64,000 bases of DNA from Kastovskya adunca ATA6-11-RM4 (GTDB lineage Bacteria > Cyanobacteriota > Cyanobacteriia > Cyanobacteriales > Coleofasciculaceae), in contig JAHHHJ010000017.1 in NCBI GenBank assembly GCA_019359445.1, positions 1 to 64,000 on the forward strand. The letters run 5' to 3'. Shown here piece by piece: positions 1-9,188 of the stretch. Position 1 is the first letter of the stretch. The number at the start of each line of letters is the position of its first letter. A program made the translations under genes and the position numbers. The notes beneath the pieces were generated by a model. The model saw nothing but the letters and a program-made list of their open reading frames with translations. It was not told the DNA's origin and made no database searches.

Positions 1-805
1 CGAACATTTCCACAAATTCACTACCGGAAATACTGAAGAAGGGAACGCCAGCTTCTCCGGCGATCGCTTTGGCAAGGAGGGTTTTCCCGGTTCCTGGAGG
101 GCCAACGAGCAGCACTCCTTTGGGAATACGTGCGCCAATGGCGGTGAAACGTTCCGGCTGTTTGAGGAAGGTAACAACTTCTGAAAGTTCTTCTTTGGCT
201 TCTTCAATCCCAGCAACGTCTTTGAAGGTGACGCCCGTTTTGGCTTCCATCTGGAAGCGAGCGCGGGATTTACCAAAGTTCATCGCTTGACCTGAGGAAT
301 TACTGGAGCGGCGCAGGATCATCATTAATCCTGCCAGTAATAACAAGAGTAAAAATAAGTTTGCAACTAGCCCTAGAGCTGCCGTGTTATTAGCCGCCGC
401 TTCCACACTCAATTCAATGTTGTTGGCGGTGAGCTTCTCAATTAGCTCTGGATTTTGCTCAAACAATTGCACTTCCTGAAGGGGAGCGTCTTCCGGTTGT
501 CCTTCTAGCTGGACTTGTGCCACTCGGCTACCGGGGTCAATTTCAACTCTGGTGACTTCCCCAGCATCAACTTTCTGCAACAGTTCCCCGTAGGAAAGAG
601 TTTCTTCCTCTGCCTGCGCCAGTGCTGGGCTTCCCATAACTACCCCTTGGAAAAGCACCAAACTGGCAGCAAGACGCCAAAGCGATCGCGTTGTGGTGGC
701 GGACTTGCCTTTCTTCAATATCCCCTTAGCTTGTGCCTGCTGGTTAGTCGAATCGTTTTTCGACTTACACCCTGTCCGTACTGTCTTCCAGGAACTGTTC
801 TTCAT
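1..805 (-). CDS. ftsH: ATP-dependent zinc metalloprotease FtsH (5' part, cut by window edge)
   Basis: The first 268 residues of an FtsH-family AAA protease, which extracts and degrades membrane proteins and in cyanobacteria helps turn over damaged photosystem II subunits. In order: a basic leader, a first membrane segment near residues 42-62 ending in ALAQA, an extracytoplasmic FtsH domain, a second membrane segment near residues 143-164, then the start of the AAA domain with [12 protein letters not shown] and the Walker A motif GPPGTGKT. Walker B and the HEXGH zinc site lie beyond the window. I chose ATG at 805 because it gives the usual N-terminal architecture; the ribosome site in front of it is weak. 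The gene is divergent from the FMN reductase at 1071. Family assignment is certain; which FtsH paralogue it is cannot be decided. Confidence 0.93.
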   Translation of the reverse strand, partial: MKNSSWKTVRTGCKSKNDSTNQQAQAKGILKKGKSATTTRSLWRLAASLVLFQGVVMGSPALAQAEEETLSYGELLQKVDAGEVTRVEIDPGSRVAQVQLEGQPEDAPLQEVQLFEQNPELIEKLTANNIELSVEAAANNTAALGLVANLFLLLLLLAGLMMILRRSSNSSGQAMNFGKSRARFQMEAKTGVTFKDVAGIEEAKEELSEVVTFLKQPERFTAIGARIPKGVLLVGPPGTGKTLLAKAIAGEAGVPFFSISGSEFVEMF

Positions 806-1070
806 TGCTGATTGCCTTTGCCTCTGCCTTTGTTCAACTTTAGAGCGTCCCTGTTTTCGATTAGAAGGGCTTTGGCTAAAAGTTAAACGTCTTTATTGTC
901 TAGTTTAACTATCTCTAATTCTTGGTGTATCTGCCAGGAGAAAAGCAAGGGCATCTAATTGTAGAGAAATTGCAATTCGTTATATATAATGTACTCATAA
1001 CGAGTCCGCTTTAAATTTAACAAAGTACTCAAATCTTGCAATTGTCTTTTATTACCCTTAACTAAAGAAC

Positions 1071-1616
1071 ATGGTAAAAATTGTTGGCATTGGTGGCAGT
1101 TTACGCCCAAACTCCTCTAGCTATAAAGCCCTAAACTTGGCAATTCAACGCGTTGAGGCATTAGGAGCTGACGTAGAAATACTTGATTTACGGCAAATGA
1201 AACTGCCGTTTTGTGATGGCGGTGATGAGTATCCCGATTACCCGGATGTCGCTCGCTTGCAGGATACCGTTAAAAAGGCTGATGGATTGATTTTGTCAAC
1301 ACCGGAATACCACGGTGGCGTTAGTGGCGTTTTGAAGAATGCTCTGGATTTGATGGGTTTTGAGCATCTTTCAGGCAAAGTTACGGGATTGATTAGTGTC
1401 TTAGGGGGTCAGTCCAACAGCAACGCCCTCAACGACATGCGCCTGATTGTGCGCTGGGTACATGGTTGGGTGATTCCAGAGCAAGTGGCGATCGCTCAAT
1501 CCTGGAAAGCTTTTGATGAAGAGGGCAAACTGCTGGATGAAAAACTCTCTCAACGCTTTGACCAGCTTGCTCAAAGCTTAGTAGATAATACCCAAAAGCT
1601 TCGAGATGCCGCTTAA
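1071..1616 (+). CDS. NADPH-dependent FMN reductase family protein
   Basis: A 181-residue flavodoxin-fold protein of the NADPH-dependent FMN reductase family, soluble and cytoplasmic. The N-terminus VKIVGIGGSLRPNSSSYKAL is the FMN-phosphate-binding loop (GSLRxxSxS), and TPEYHGGVSGVLKNALD near residues 80-96 is the second conserved flavin-binding segment. The length is typical. Such enzymes reduce FMN, quinones, chromate or azo compounds with NAD(P)H; the natural substrate cannot be told from sequence. It stands alone, divergent from ftsH, and is followed by a short hairpin (1654-1674). The ATG at 1071 is the natural start because the glycine-rich loop follows within about ten residues. Confidence 0.88.
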   Translation: MVKIVGIGGSLRPNSSSYKALNLAIQRVEALGADVEILDLRQMKLPFCDGGDEYPDYPDVARLQDTVKKADGLILSTPEYHGGVSGVLKNALDLMGFEHLSGKVTGLISVLGGQSNSNALNDMRLIVRWVHGWVIPEQVAIAQSWKAFDEEGKLLDEKLSQRFDQLAQSLVDNTQKLRDAA

Positions 1617-1653
1617 AAATTGAGGTTCTGGTAAGTCTATCTCAAAAAGTAAA

Positions 1654-1674
1654 GGCACGGACTGTGCCCGTGCC
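1654..1674. terminator. Hairpin between convergent FMN reductase and chelatase-like genes
   Basis: A perfect 7-bp stem (GGCACGG 1654-1660, CCGTGCC 1668-1674) with a 7-nt loop lies between two convergent stop codons. There is no clear T-run on either side, so it may be a weak or factor-assisted terminator. Similar small GGCAC/GTGCC palindromes recur near 24030 and 27709. Confidence 0.4.
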
Positions 1675-1684
1675 CCTATCGTAC

Positions 1685-2869
1685 TTAGTGATGATGGTGT
1701 GAATGCTCACCGTGGCTATGCTCGCCATGATCATGACCGTGTGAATGGTCGTGATGATGTTGGGCTTGTACTGCGGCTAACTCAGGGTTAACTGCCAGTG
1801 CTTGCTCTGAAAAGAGGTCTTCAATTTGAGGATTTGCCCACTCTGCAGCCATCTGCAAAAACTCTGGGTTGTCGTTGACGCACTCCATTTGAACGTAAGT
1901 CACTTCCGGGTGCCGACGCCGCAAGTCATGGATAATATGGTCAACGTCCAGGATTGTTTCGTGGTTTTCCGTCGCGAAGCCGATGGGCATAAATACAATC
2001 GCCGTCACCCCCAGTTCAATCAAGTTTTTGGCAGCTAAGTCCGCATTAGGTTGCGTCCACTTAATTAGGGGGGTTTGGTGATTGAGCCAACCTACAGAAA
2101 TCATGGGATACTTGTTAATCAGCTTGTCGCGGACTTTGTCGTAAAGTGCCTGACTTTCAGTGATGCCACTTGTGAATCCTTTTGCCTCATGAGGGCAACC
2201 ATGATTCATCAAGACAATGCCAGTTTGGGAAGGTAGGTGAGCAACGGCAAGGTCACGAGCGATCTTTTCTTCTACCATCCGTGCCATTAAGTTGATGTAG
2301 GCAGGTTCGTTGTAGAAGGAGGGGATGTAGCGCAGCCCTTTTACCCAGTGTTCTTTCCCGTCAGCCATCTGAGCGAAAGCTTTGTTTACTTGTTCGACGG
2401 CGATGCCACTGGTGAAGATGGAATCAACGACTAAGAGGGGATAGATGAGTAGTTTGTCAAAGCCCTGGGCTTTAATTTCTGCGATAACTTGCTCAGGAAG
2501 GAAGGGAGCGCAGAAGTTGAAGGCTTTGAAAACTTTAACGCGATCGCCCCATTTTTCTTGTAGGTTCTTCTCAATACCTTCTCGTTGCTGCTCAAAAATC
2601 TTGTTGTGAGGAGAAATGAAATTCCCGTGCTGATGACCCCACTCATGAAAGTCAAACATCGCTAAGAGTTTGGCTAGGGGGGGATAAACCCAGGTGGGAA
2701 CGGGGGCAAACTTTGCTGTCAGTAAATTTAAAGCTTGTTCGTTATAGTTGGCGAAGTCTTCATAACTTTCTACTTCACCGTAGCCCATGAGCAAAACAGC
2801 AACGCGATCGCTGCTGTCAGATGCAGGGGTGGGGGTGGATTGGTGGGTTTTTTCCGGGGTAGCTACCAC
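1685..2869 (-). CDS. Ferrochelatase-like (HemH superfamily) protein with histidine-rich C-terminal tail
   Basis: A 394-residue class II chelatase related to ferrochelatase, which inserts Fe(II) into protoporphyrin IX. Shared landmarks are LLMGYGEVES at the N-terminus, LMNHGCP near residue 220 (in the place of the catalytic-histidine motif SAHxxP, His kept), LNHQTPLIKWTQP in the place of the family's QSRVGPxxWLxP segment, and PIGFATENHETILDVD, which keeps the family's conserved Glu-rich segment. The last two dozen residues are almost entirely His, Asp, Gly, Ser and Glu, a metal-binding tail, and there is no chlorophyll-binding (CAB) extension of the kind seen on ordinary cyanobacterial HemH. 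It could therefore be a second chelatase-like paralogue acting on another metal or tetrapyrrole, or a metal carrier. Membership of the superfamily is well supported; substrate is not. ATG at 2869 precedes a low-complexity leader of about 20 residues. Confidence 0.75.
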   Translation of the reverse strand: MVATPEKTHQSTPTPASDSSDRVAVLLMGYGEVESYEDFANYNEQALNLLTAKFAPVPTWVYPPLAKLLAMFDFHEWGHQHGNFISPHNKIFEQQREGIEKNLQEKWGDRVKVFKAFNFCAPFLPEQVIAEIKAQGFDKLLIYPLLVVDSIFTSGIAVEQVNKAFAQMADGKEHWVKGLRYIPSFYNEPAYINLMARMVEEKIARDLAVAHLPSQTGIVLMNHGCPHEAKGFTSGITESQALYDKVRDKLINKYPMISVGWLNHQTPLIKWTQPNADLAAKNLIELGVTAIVFMPIGFATENHETILDVDHIIHDLRRRHPEVTYVQMECVNDNPEFLQMAAEWANPQIEDLFSEQALAVNPELAAVQAQHHHDHSHGHDHGEHSHGEHSHHHH

Positions 2870-2944
2870 GTTCTTTTCCTCTGAGTGCTTTCATTGTAGG
2901 GGTGCCTCAGAATTGTTTTAGATGCACCTCTCTACTATGCTTCA

Positions 2945-3100
2945 AGGGTAACATCCCCTATGGGGGGATGAGGAAATGAGGAGCAGGGGGGCAGGGGAGC
3001 AGGGGAGAACCTCTTACCCTTCATACTTCATACTTCATACTTCATACTTCATACTTCATACTTTATCCTTCACCCTTCACAGTTCATACTTCATCCCCAA
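2945..3100. repeat. Composite intergenic repeat, locus 1 (G-rich block plus 7-bp tandem block)
   Basis: A block of gggagcaggggagc-type repeats is followed by about six tandem copies of a 7-bp unit (cttcata) at 3019-3061, then variants of it and a ctcaggact motif. The same blocks in the same order recur near 29190-29460, and in inverted orientation near 39750-39955 and 54575-54720. The right end of this copy overlaps the 3' end of the diguanylate cyclase gene. Confidence 0.85.
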
Positions 3101-6100
3101 CTCAGGACTCTCTTCGTAAGTATGCACAATAGTGCGATCGCGTCCTTGCGCCTTTGCTTGATAGAGCGCCGCATCCGCTGCTTGAATCACAGCTTTACCC
3201 GTTAATCCGTGATTAGGAAAACCCGCCACTCCCAGAGAAACCGTAATGCCGCCCAAGGGTTGACGGCGATGTTGCACACTCAGGTGCTTGACGCCTTCGC
3301 GGATTTGTTCGGCTCGCTGTCGGGTTACCTCTAAAGACACTTCCGGCAAAATCAGCGTCAACTCTTCCCCACCATAGCGACAGGCAATATCAGACTCCCG
3401 GATTTGCTTGCTTAAAAACAGTCCTAACTCCCGCAGCACCGAATCCCCTGCCTCGTGCCCAAAGGTGTCATTGAAGCTCTTAAAATGATCGACATCAAGC
3501 ATAATGATGCCCAAAGATTGTTGATTGCGGGCGGCTCGGTGAACCTCCCGGATTAAAGACTCTTCAAGATAACGCCGATTAAATAGACCCGTGAGGGGGT
3601 CGCGAATACTTTGTTTGTGTAATTTTTCCCGCAGGATTAAATTAGCCAGTGCCATAGCAATGTGTTCGGCAACCGTAACTGCCAATCGTTGTTTAGTAAT
3701 ATTCAGTTGTCCTGATTCTGTAGCATTCAAATACAATAAGCCCAAGGTTTCTCCTTGAGCCATCATTGGCACGCATAGGGACTCCTTAAAGGTAGGCGAA
3801 TTGTGGAAATGGTGGCAGCGTATACCTGTACAAGTAGATTCGATAAAGTGATAACGACCGCGCCTTAGTGCCCAGCATTCGTCTGGTGCGAACATCTGTT
3901 GGCTGGATAATTCACTGCCCCAAGTTGCCACGGCTTCGACTAACTGTCTAGAAGCGCTGATGATCAAAACGCTACCGGAAGCATGAGGAAATAGAGGTTG
4001 TATTAGGGAGGCGATCGCGCCGTAGGCTTCTGTCAGCGTTCTACATGCTTGCAAGACATCGCTCATCTCACTAAGCAACGTAATCTCGCGGCTAGACTGT
4101 TCTAGCTCCCCTACCCAATTCTTCAATTGCTGATTTGCTGCTTGTAGTGCTTCCTCTGCCTGCTTACGCGTTGTAATATCTTGAGCTGTACCCAAAATTT
4201 GCTGGGGATTGCCATCGGCATCCCTAGTAAAAACAATATCCCGGCTGATCAGCCAGCGCCACTGCCCATCAGCATGTTTCATCCGGTACTCCGTCTCAAT
4301 GACATCGCTCCCCTTGGCTGCAATAAAGCGATTCATACGTTCCGGAAGTTGCACAAAATCGTCTGGGTGCATGAGGGAAGGAAAAAACTGACTTCCCATT
4401 TCTTGAATTTCTTGAGAGGTGTATCCCAAAACGGCGCTGACTTGGCGATTGCTATAGATATTAGATTGGATCGAGAGGTCATAGATGTACAGAACATTGG
4501 GAGATGCCTCAGCGATCTGTTCGATCAAACGCTGCTTTTCTAGCAGTGCTTCCTCTGCTCGCTTGCGTTCGGTGATGTCAATGCCGTTGCTAATGACAAA
4601 CTCCACTGCACCTTCTGCATGGCGAAGGACGGTATCTGACCAAGCAATTAAGCGGCGATCGCCACTTCGCGTGAGCCAATAATTCTCATAGTGATGGGAA
4701 GATTCACCGGAACACAGCTTTTGGACATTGCTCTTGGCTAACTCCTGTTCTTCTGGAAGTAAAAACAGATCCCAAAACAGCTTGCCTCGCACTTCAAAAA
4801 ATGAGTAACCTGTTGTTTGTTCGCAAGCCTGATTAAAGCGGACGATCCGCCCTTGAGTATCACACACAACAACCAACGCGCTGACGTTATCGAGGACGGT
4901 GCTAATAAAGTCGTGCTCTTGTTCGAGTTCCCTTTCAACGTACTTCCGTTTGCTAATCTCACGCCGAATCCAGTGGTAAACCAATGCCAGAATCAAACCA
5001 TTGAGGAAGATACCGATGGTAAAGCTCAATATCGTGTTGCGGGTGCTGGTTTGGGATGAGAGCGATCGCCTGCGTAATACCTGGGTTTCTTGATTCTGTA
5101 TTTCCCGGACAAGGATACGCATCTCATCCATCAATTCTTTTCCCTGTCCCTTCAGCAACAACTGCTGTGCCGCTGCAAATCCCTGATTCCGGCGTAAGTC
5201 AATAATCTGTTGACTGAAGACAAGCTTTTGATCAACGAGCTGCTCTAGCGTATCTAGCTGCTGTTGCCGCTGGGGTTGAGCGACGGTGATCTGCCGGAGC
5301 GTTTCTATTTTCCGCCCGATGATATTCTCCGCTGACTGATAGGGTTCTAGATAAAGCTCTTGTCCAGTAATTACATAGCCGCGATGTCCGGTTTCCACAT
5401 CTTTCATTTGGGAAAGCACTTCATCTACTAGTGCCAATACCTGCCGCGAGGAAGTAACTTGCCGAGAATTTTCTACTAGTTGCATCAAGTTGGTGTAAGA
5501 AAAAATCCCCACCGCCACCAAAGTTGTTGAGGCAAGTCCAAAGCTGATGCTAATCCGTTTAAAGAAACGCTCCCGTTCTTGGGAGAGTTCTCGACGCCGG
5601 GCAACTTGGGATTCCAACTCCGTTAGACTCCGACGCAGTTCGATCTGCCGAACAACTTGGCGAGCTAGGGTTTTTAGTACATTTAGCTGTTGTGGAGTTA
5701 ACTCACGGGCAACATAGTCAATAACACAGAGAGTTCCCAGCGCCTGTCTGTCTACGGTAATCAGCGGTACACCCGCATAAAAGCGAATATGAGGAAAGCC
5801 TGTGACGAGGGGATTATTGACAAAGCGTTTATCCGCTAAAGTATCTGGAACCACTAAAGCTTCTGGTTGAAGAATTGCATGGGCGCAAAACGCATCTTTG
5901 CGAGGCGTTGCAGTTACTTCCAACCCCACTTTCGACTTAAACCACTGGCGATCGCTATCAATGAAGCTAATTAAGGCAATCGGAGTGCCACAAAGGTAGG
6001 CAGCTAAGTTAGTGATTTCATCAAAAGGCTTTTCAGCTGGCGTATCGAGAATTTTACACTGGCGCAAAACTCCGAGCCTTGCGACTTCATTTTTTGGTAG

Positions 6101-6112
6101 CGGTGCTTGCAT
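3077..6112 (-). CDS. Membrane sensor diguanylate cyclase (GAF-CHASE3-PAS-PAS-GAF-GGDEF)
   Basis: A 1011-residue multidomain protein expected to make c-di-GMP from two GTP in response to signals. In order: an N-terminal GAF domain (about 20-165), a membrane segment near 190-210, a CHASE3-like extracytoplasmic domain (about 215-355), a second membrane segment near 365-385, two PAS domains with PAC tails (about 405-660), a second GAF domain (about 690-840) and a GGDEF domain (about 850-1000). The active-site motif is GGEEL, preceded by RESD, which fits the RxxD inhibitory I-site five residues upstream. Cyclase activity is therefore likely but not proven, since the last motif position is L instead of F. 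No output domain follows. The final dozen residues are encoded by the intergenic repeat described at 2945-3100. Confidence 0.9.
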   Translation of the reverse strand: MQAPLPKNEVARLGVLRQCKILDTPAEKPFDEITNLAAYLCGTPIALISFIDSDRQWFKSKVGLEVTATPRKDAFCAHAILQPEALVVPDTLADKRFVNNPLVTGFPHIRFYAGVPLITVDRQALGTLCVIDYVARELTPQQLNVLKTLARQVVRQIELRRSLTELESQVARRRELSQERERFFKRISISFGLASTTLVAVGIFSYTNLMQLVENSRQVTSSRQVLALVDEVLSQMKDVETGHRGYVITGQELYLEPYQSAENIIGRKIETLRQITVAQPQRQQQLDTLEQLVDQKLVFSQQIIDLRRNQGFAAAQQLLLKGQGKELMDEMRILVREIQNQETQVLRRRSLSSQTSTRNTILSFTIGIFLNGLILALVYHWIRREISKRKYVERELEQEHDFISTVLDNVSALVVVCDTQGRIVRFNQACEQTTGYSFFEVRGKLFWDLFLLPEEQELAKSNVQKLCSGESSHHYENYWLTRSGDRRLIAWSDTVLRHAEGAVEFVISNGIDITERKRAEEALLEKQRLIEQIAEASPNVLYIYDLSIQSNIYSNRQVSAVLGYTSQEIQEMGSQFFPSLMHPDDFVQLPERMNRFIAAKGSDVIETEYRMKHADGQWRWLISRDIVFTRDADGNPQQILGTAQDITTRKQAEEALQAANQQLKNWVGELEQSSREITLLSEMSDVLQACRTLTEAYGAIASLIQPLFPHASGSVLIISASRQLVEAVATWGSELSSQQMFAPDECWALRRGRYHFIESTCTGIRCHHFHNSPTFKESLCVPMMAQGETLGLLYLNATESGQLNITKQRLAVTVAEHIAMALANLILREKLHKQSIRDPLTGLFNRRYLEESLIREVHRAARNQQSLGIIMLDVDHFKSFNDTFGHEAGDSVLRELGLFLSKQIRESDIACRYGGEELTLILPEVSLEVTRQRAEQIREGVKHLSVQHRRQPLGGITVSLGVAGFPNHGLTGKAVIQAADAALYQAKAQGRDRTIVHTYEESPELGMKYEL

Positions 6113-6311
6113 AAGTCACTTTTGCTCTAATAACTCTTCAGTTGCTGCATTGAGCCAGTTATTATTAATAGTCATCATTAATGATATATTTATTCCTAAA
6201 AAGAATCTAAAAAATTGATAAATGTTCAACTATAGAAGTTGTATATGCGATTAATAAAGTAGCAGAGCAATGTTGATAAAAGTAATAATCAAAACGGATT
6301 AAACAAAGGTA

Positions 6312-6872
6312 ATGACTATTATTATTTGTCCTGGAATTCACGATTTGAAACTGACTCAAGACTTTTTGGACAGCCTGAAAGCACAATTATCTAATAAATT
6401 TAACGGAAGTCATAACGCAAATATACTGATTTTTCCAGTTGAAAATTACCCTGCTTATTCAGCTTCCCATATTTTGCAGTTTCTACAGTCGCATTCTGTT
6501 ACCTCTCCTCTAATCTTTATCAGCTTTAGTGCTGGAGTGGTGGGCGCAATGGGGGCAGCTTGGCTGTGGCAATTGGCGGGAGGGAAGGTTAAGGCTTTTC
6601 TGGCTTTAGATGGTTGGGGTGTTGTCTTAGGAGGCAATTTCCCGATCCATCGCTTGAGTCATGATTACTTTACGCACTGGAGTTCCGCCCTATTGGGTAC
6701 GGGGGACGATAGTTTCTACGCTGATCCGCCTGTGGAACATTTAGAGTTGTGGCGATCGCCTAATACTTGTTCTGGCTGGTGGATCGATCCTCAAAGTGAA
6801 ACCCGCACCCCGACAACCGCCGCTCAGTTTATCAATGGGCAGCTACAGCGTTATTTGAAGTATGAAGGGTAA
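6312..6872 (+). CDS. Alpha/beta-hydrolase-like protein of unknown function
   Basis: A 186-residue protein that looks like a small alpha/beta hydrolase. It starts with a hydrophobic beta strand (TIIICPGIHD), and LIFISFSAGVVGA near residues 67-80 resembles the nucleophile elbow, with Ser in FSAG. A likely acid/His pair cannot be assigned with certainty. It has no signal peptide. It sits alone between two c-di-GMP genes transcribed towards it and away from it. The last residues (LKYEG) are read from the tail of the dispersed tgaagtatgaagggt repeat, so the original C-terminus may have been replaced. Substrate is unknown. Confidence 0.7.
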   Translation: MTIIICPGIHDLKLTQDFLDSLKAQLSNKFNGSHNANILIFPVENYPAYSASHILQFLQSHSVTSPLIFISFSAGVVGAMGAAWLWQLAGGKVKAFLALDGWGVVLGGNFPIHRLSHDYFTHWSSALLGTGDDSFYADPPVEHLELWRSPNTCSGWWIDPQSETRTPTTAAQFINGQLQRYLKYEG

Positions 6873-6895
6873 AGGATGAACTAAAGCGCCATTAG

Positions 6896-8731
6896 CTAAG
6901 AACAACTCAAAACTTTCTTCCCAGTTCCTAATCCCTTTTTGGAAGGTTTGGGTTGAAGGGCAAGATCGGTGGCGATTAATTTTTTTGCATCTGTGCTATC
7001 TACGGGCTGCGAAAACCAGTAGCCTTGTCCGTGTTCGCAGTGTAGGGCTTGCAGTTGGGCAAGTTGTGCCTTGGTTTCTACTCCTTCGGCAACGACATCC
7101 ATTCCCAGGCTATGCGCCAGGGTAATGATCGCCTGCACAATTGCCAATTTCTCAGCACTTAGCGTCCTCACAAAGGACTGATCAATCTTCAAGGTGCTGA
7201 GGGGAAATATTTGTAAATAACTCAAAGAGGAGTAGCCTGTACCAAAGTCATCTAGAGAAAGCTGAATATTGCGGTTACGTAACTGATTCATGACGGATTT
7301 GATCGTATCCGTATTTCTAATCAGCAAGCTTTCGGTAATTTCTAACTTCAAACTCTTAGGGGATAACCCAGTTTCCTGCAACACTCGGTCGATCTGCTCA
7401 ACTATATCTGTTTGTAGAAATTGCTTACCAGAGAAATTGACACTCATGGTTAACGGTTGCAACGTGGGTGACTCTTGCTGCCACGCTTGCAACTGACGGC
7501 AGGCTTCACGCAGAACCCAGGCTCCTAACGGCACAATTAACCCCGTTTCTTCTGCTAAGAGAATAAACTCTTTAGGAAATAGCAAGCCGCGAGTAGGATG
7601 TTGCCAGCGTACCAAGGCTTCAAACCCCGAAATTTTCCCCGTGGCTATGGAGTAAATGGGCTGGTAATGGAGGCGAAGTTCTTGACGCTCGATTGCCTGC
7701 CGCAAATCAGTCTGCAATTCCCAGGAAGCGATCGCCGAAGCCCGCATACTGGAGTCAAACACCTCATAGCGAGATGAACCTAACGCTTTTGCCCGGTACA
7801 AGGCGAGATTGGCATCCCGCAGGTAGTCTACTGCTCGGTAGTGGCTAACAGAAAACGTCTTGCCATCATCGGAACTCCCCTTTTTCGCCTCCTCGGCTGC
7901 TTTGCTCCCCAAGGCAATCCCAATGCTTGCTGTGACAAAGATTTCATTTCCATTGAGATGAAATGGTAATACTAACGTTTGCAGAATCGCTGTTGCTACT
8001 TTTGTCGCATCGTTGATGCTGGGCAGTTTTTCCAGGAGAATTGCAAACTCATCTCCCCCAACTCGTGCCAATGTCACAGGAGATGGCGCGATCGCCTGTT
8101 GAGTAAAGTGGTGGCGAAGTCGCTCTGCGATCGCTACTAAAAGTTGATCTCCAATCTCGTGTCCCAGGCTATCGTTGATAAATTTGAAGCGGTCTAAATC
8201 AACAAACAACACAGCAAACGGGACAACAGGAGACGATTTTGGTGTCGCTTGCAGTCTCTGGTTCAATCGCTCAATGAACCCTTGACGATTGAGTAAGCCA
8301 GTTAGCGGATCGTAGCAAGAAGGATGATTCTCCAACAAGGCTGTTGATTTAGCCTCTCTAAGGGCTTTGGTTTTTGCATCTTCTCGCATCCTGCCAAGGG
8401 GACACTGCCAAAAATCATGGTTCTGTGACAACTGGGAACGCTCTGGCTGGGGAACCGAAGCAAGGGGAGCAAAGGCTTTTGATAGGACGGGATTGGGAAT
8501 CCCAGCCGTAGGCAGAGAAGCATCCCGCATCAAAACCTGCAATAAGTTAGTTAGCCATGCTTCAGACTTCCAGAATGTCCAGGCTTGAATCAGGTAACTC
8601 GTAATATCAATATAAGTCGTAGTGACGGTAGGGAATAGAAGCAAGAGCCAAGGCGAAGAAGCGACGCGGTGGTGATGTGCTAAATATGCAAACACCCCTA
8701 ACGTTGAGTAACAGGCTAAGAAAACTAGCAA
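6896..8731 (-). CDS. GGDEF-EAL protein with membrane anchor (c-di-GMP turnover)
   Basis: A 611-residue protein carrying both c-di-GMP synthesis and hydrolysis domains. Two hydrophobic segments lie in the first 50 residues, then a linker of about 100 residues, a GGDEF domain (about 145-320, intact VGGDEF) and an EAL domain (about 335-590). EAL landmarks all visible: FEALVRW, ITESLLI, DDFGTGYSSLSYL, KIDQSFV, AEGVET and QGYWFSQP, so phosphodiesterase activity is likely and the cyclase may be active or regulatory. The organisation is the common cyanobacterial bifunctional type, here without PAS or GAF input. Start ATG at 8731 opens directly into the first membrane segment. It is followed by 457 bp with no gene before ilvB, which is divergent. 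Confidence 0.9.
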   Translation of the reverse strand: MLVFLACYSTLGVFAYLAHHHRVASSPWLLLLFPTVTTTYIDITSYLIQAWTFWKSEAWLTNLLQVLMRDASLPTAGIPNPVLSKAFAPLASVPQPERSQLSQNHDFWQCPLGRMREDAKTKALREAKSTALLENHPSCYDPLTGLLNRQGFIERLNQRLQATPKSSPVVPFAVLFVDLDRFKFINDSLGHEIGDQLLVAIAERLRHHFTQQAIAPSPVTLARVGGDEFAILLEKLPSINDATKVATAILQTLVLPFHLNGNEIFVTASIGIALGSKAAEEAKKGSSDDGKTFSVSHYRAVDYLRDANLALYRAKALGSSRYEVFDSSMRASAIASWELQTDLRQAIERQELRLHYQPIYSIATGKISGFEALVRWQHPTRGLLFPKEFILLAEETGLIVPLGAWVLREACRQLQAWQQESPTLQPLTMSVNFSGKQFLQTDIVEQIDRVLQETGLSPKSLKLEITESLLIRNTDTIKSVMNQLRNRNIQLSLDDFGTGYSSLSYLQIFPLSTLKIDQSFVRTLSAEKLAIVQAIITLAHSLGMDVVAEGVETKAQLAQLQALHCEHGQGYWFSQPVDSTDAKKLIATDLALQPKPSKKGLGTGKKVLSCS

Positions 8732-9188
8732 GTTCGACCTCGTAAATGCAACAGGAAGGACAGCTTACTTAATCAGCCATCGGTGGATACGAGTAAAAAA
8801 CCTGTAATAAGATTCTTTAAGCATTGAGTCATAATACCAACTTTATGCTTATCCTATTGTGTTCTCCATCACTCCCGTATATTTTTGACCCTTAGCCCTA
8901 TTCCTCAAGCTCAAGCCTGTGAGTTACTTTGTCTCAAAATTCACTCGACAGGAATTTATCTAATCATTAGACTGGAATATTAGCCACAATTAATACAGGC
9001 ATTTAAGCTGTAGTGCATCTAAAAGGCATAACTCAACTAATTGGAGAGGGTTATAAACTTGAGGAGAGAGTCAGGGATACCTTACGGCTCTTAACTTTAA
9101 ATAGCCAGAGCTTGCAAGATTATTTGTGCAATAGCTGATTAGATACAAAATCTAAACTAAAAAATTAGTCACTGTGTGAGGTTACCTC
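8732..9188. other. Noncoding region between divergent GGDEF-EAL gene and ilvB
   Basis: About 457 bp, AT-rich, must hold the promoters of both flanking genes. I see no open frame, riboswitch or strong hairpin; a GAGG ribosome site lies just before the ilvB GTG. Confidence 0.5.

Noticed and set aside
3019-3061. Regular repeats as a possible CRISPR array
   Set aside because: The 7-bp units are contiguous, with no spacers, and belong to the dispersed composite repeat.
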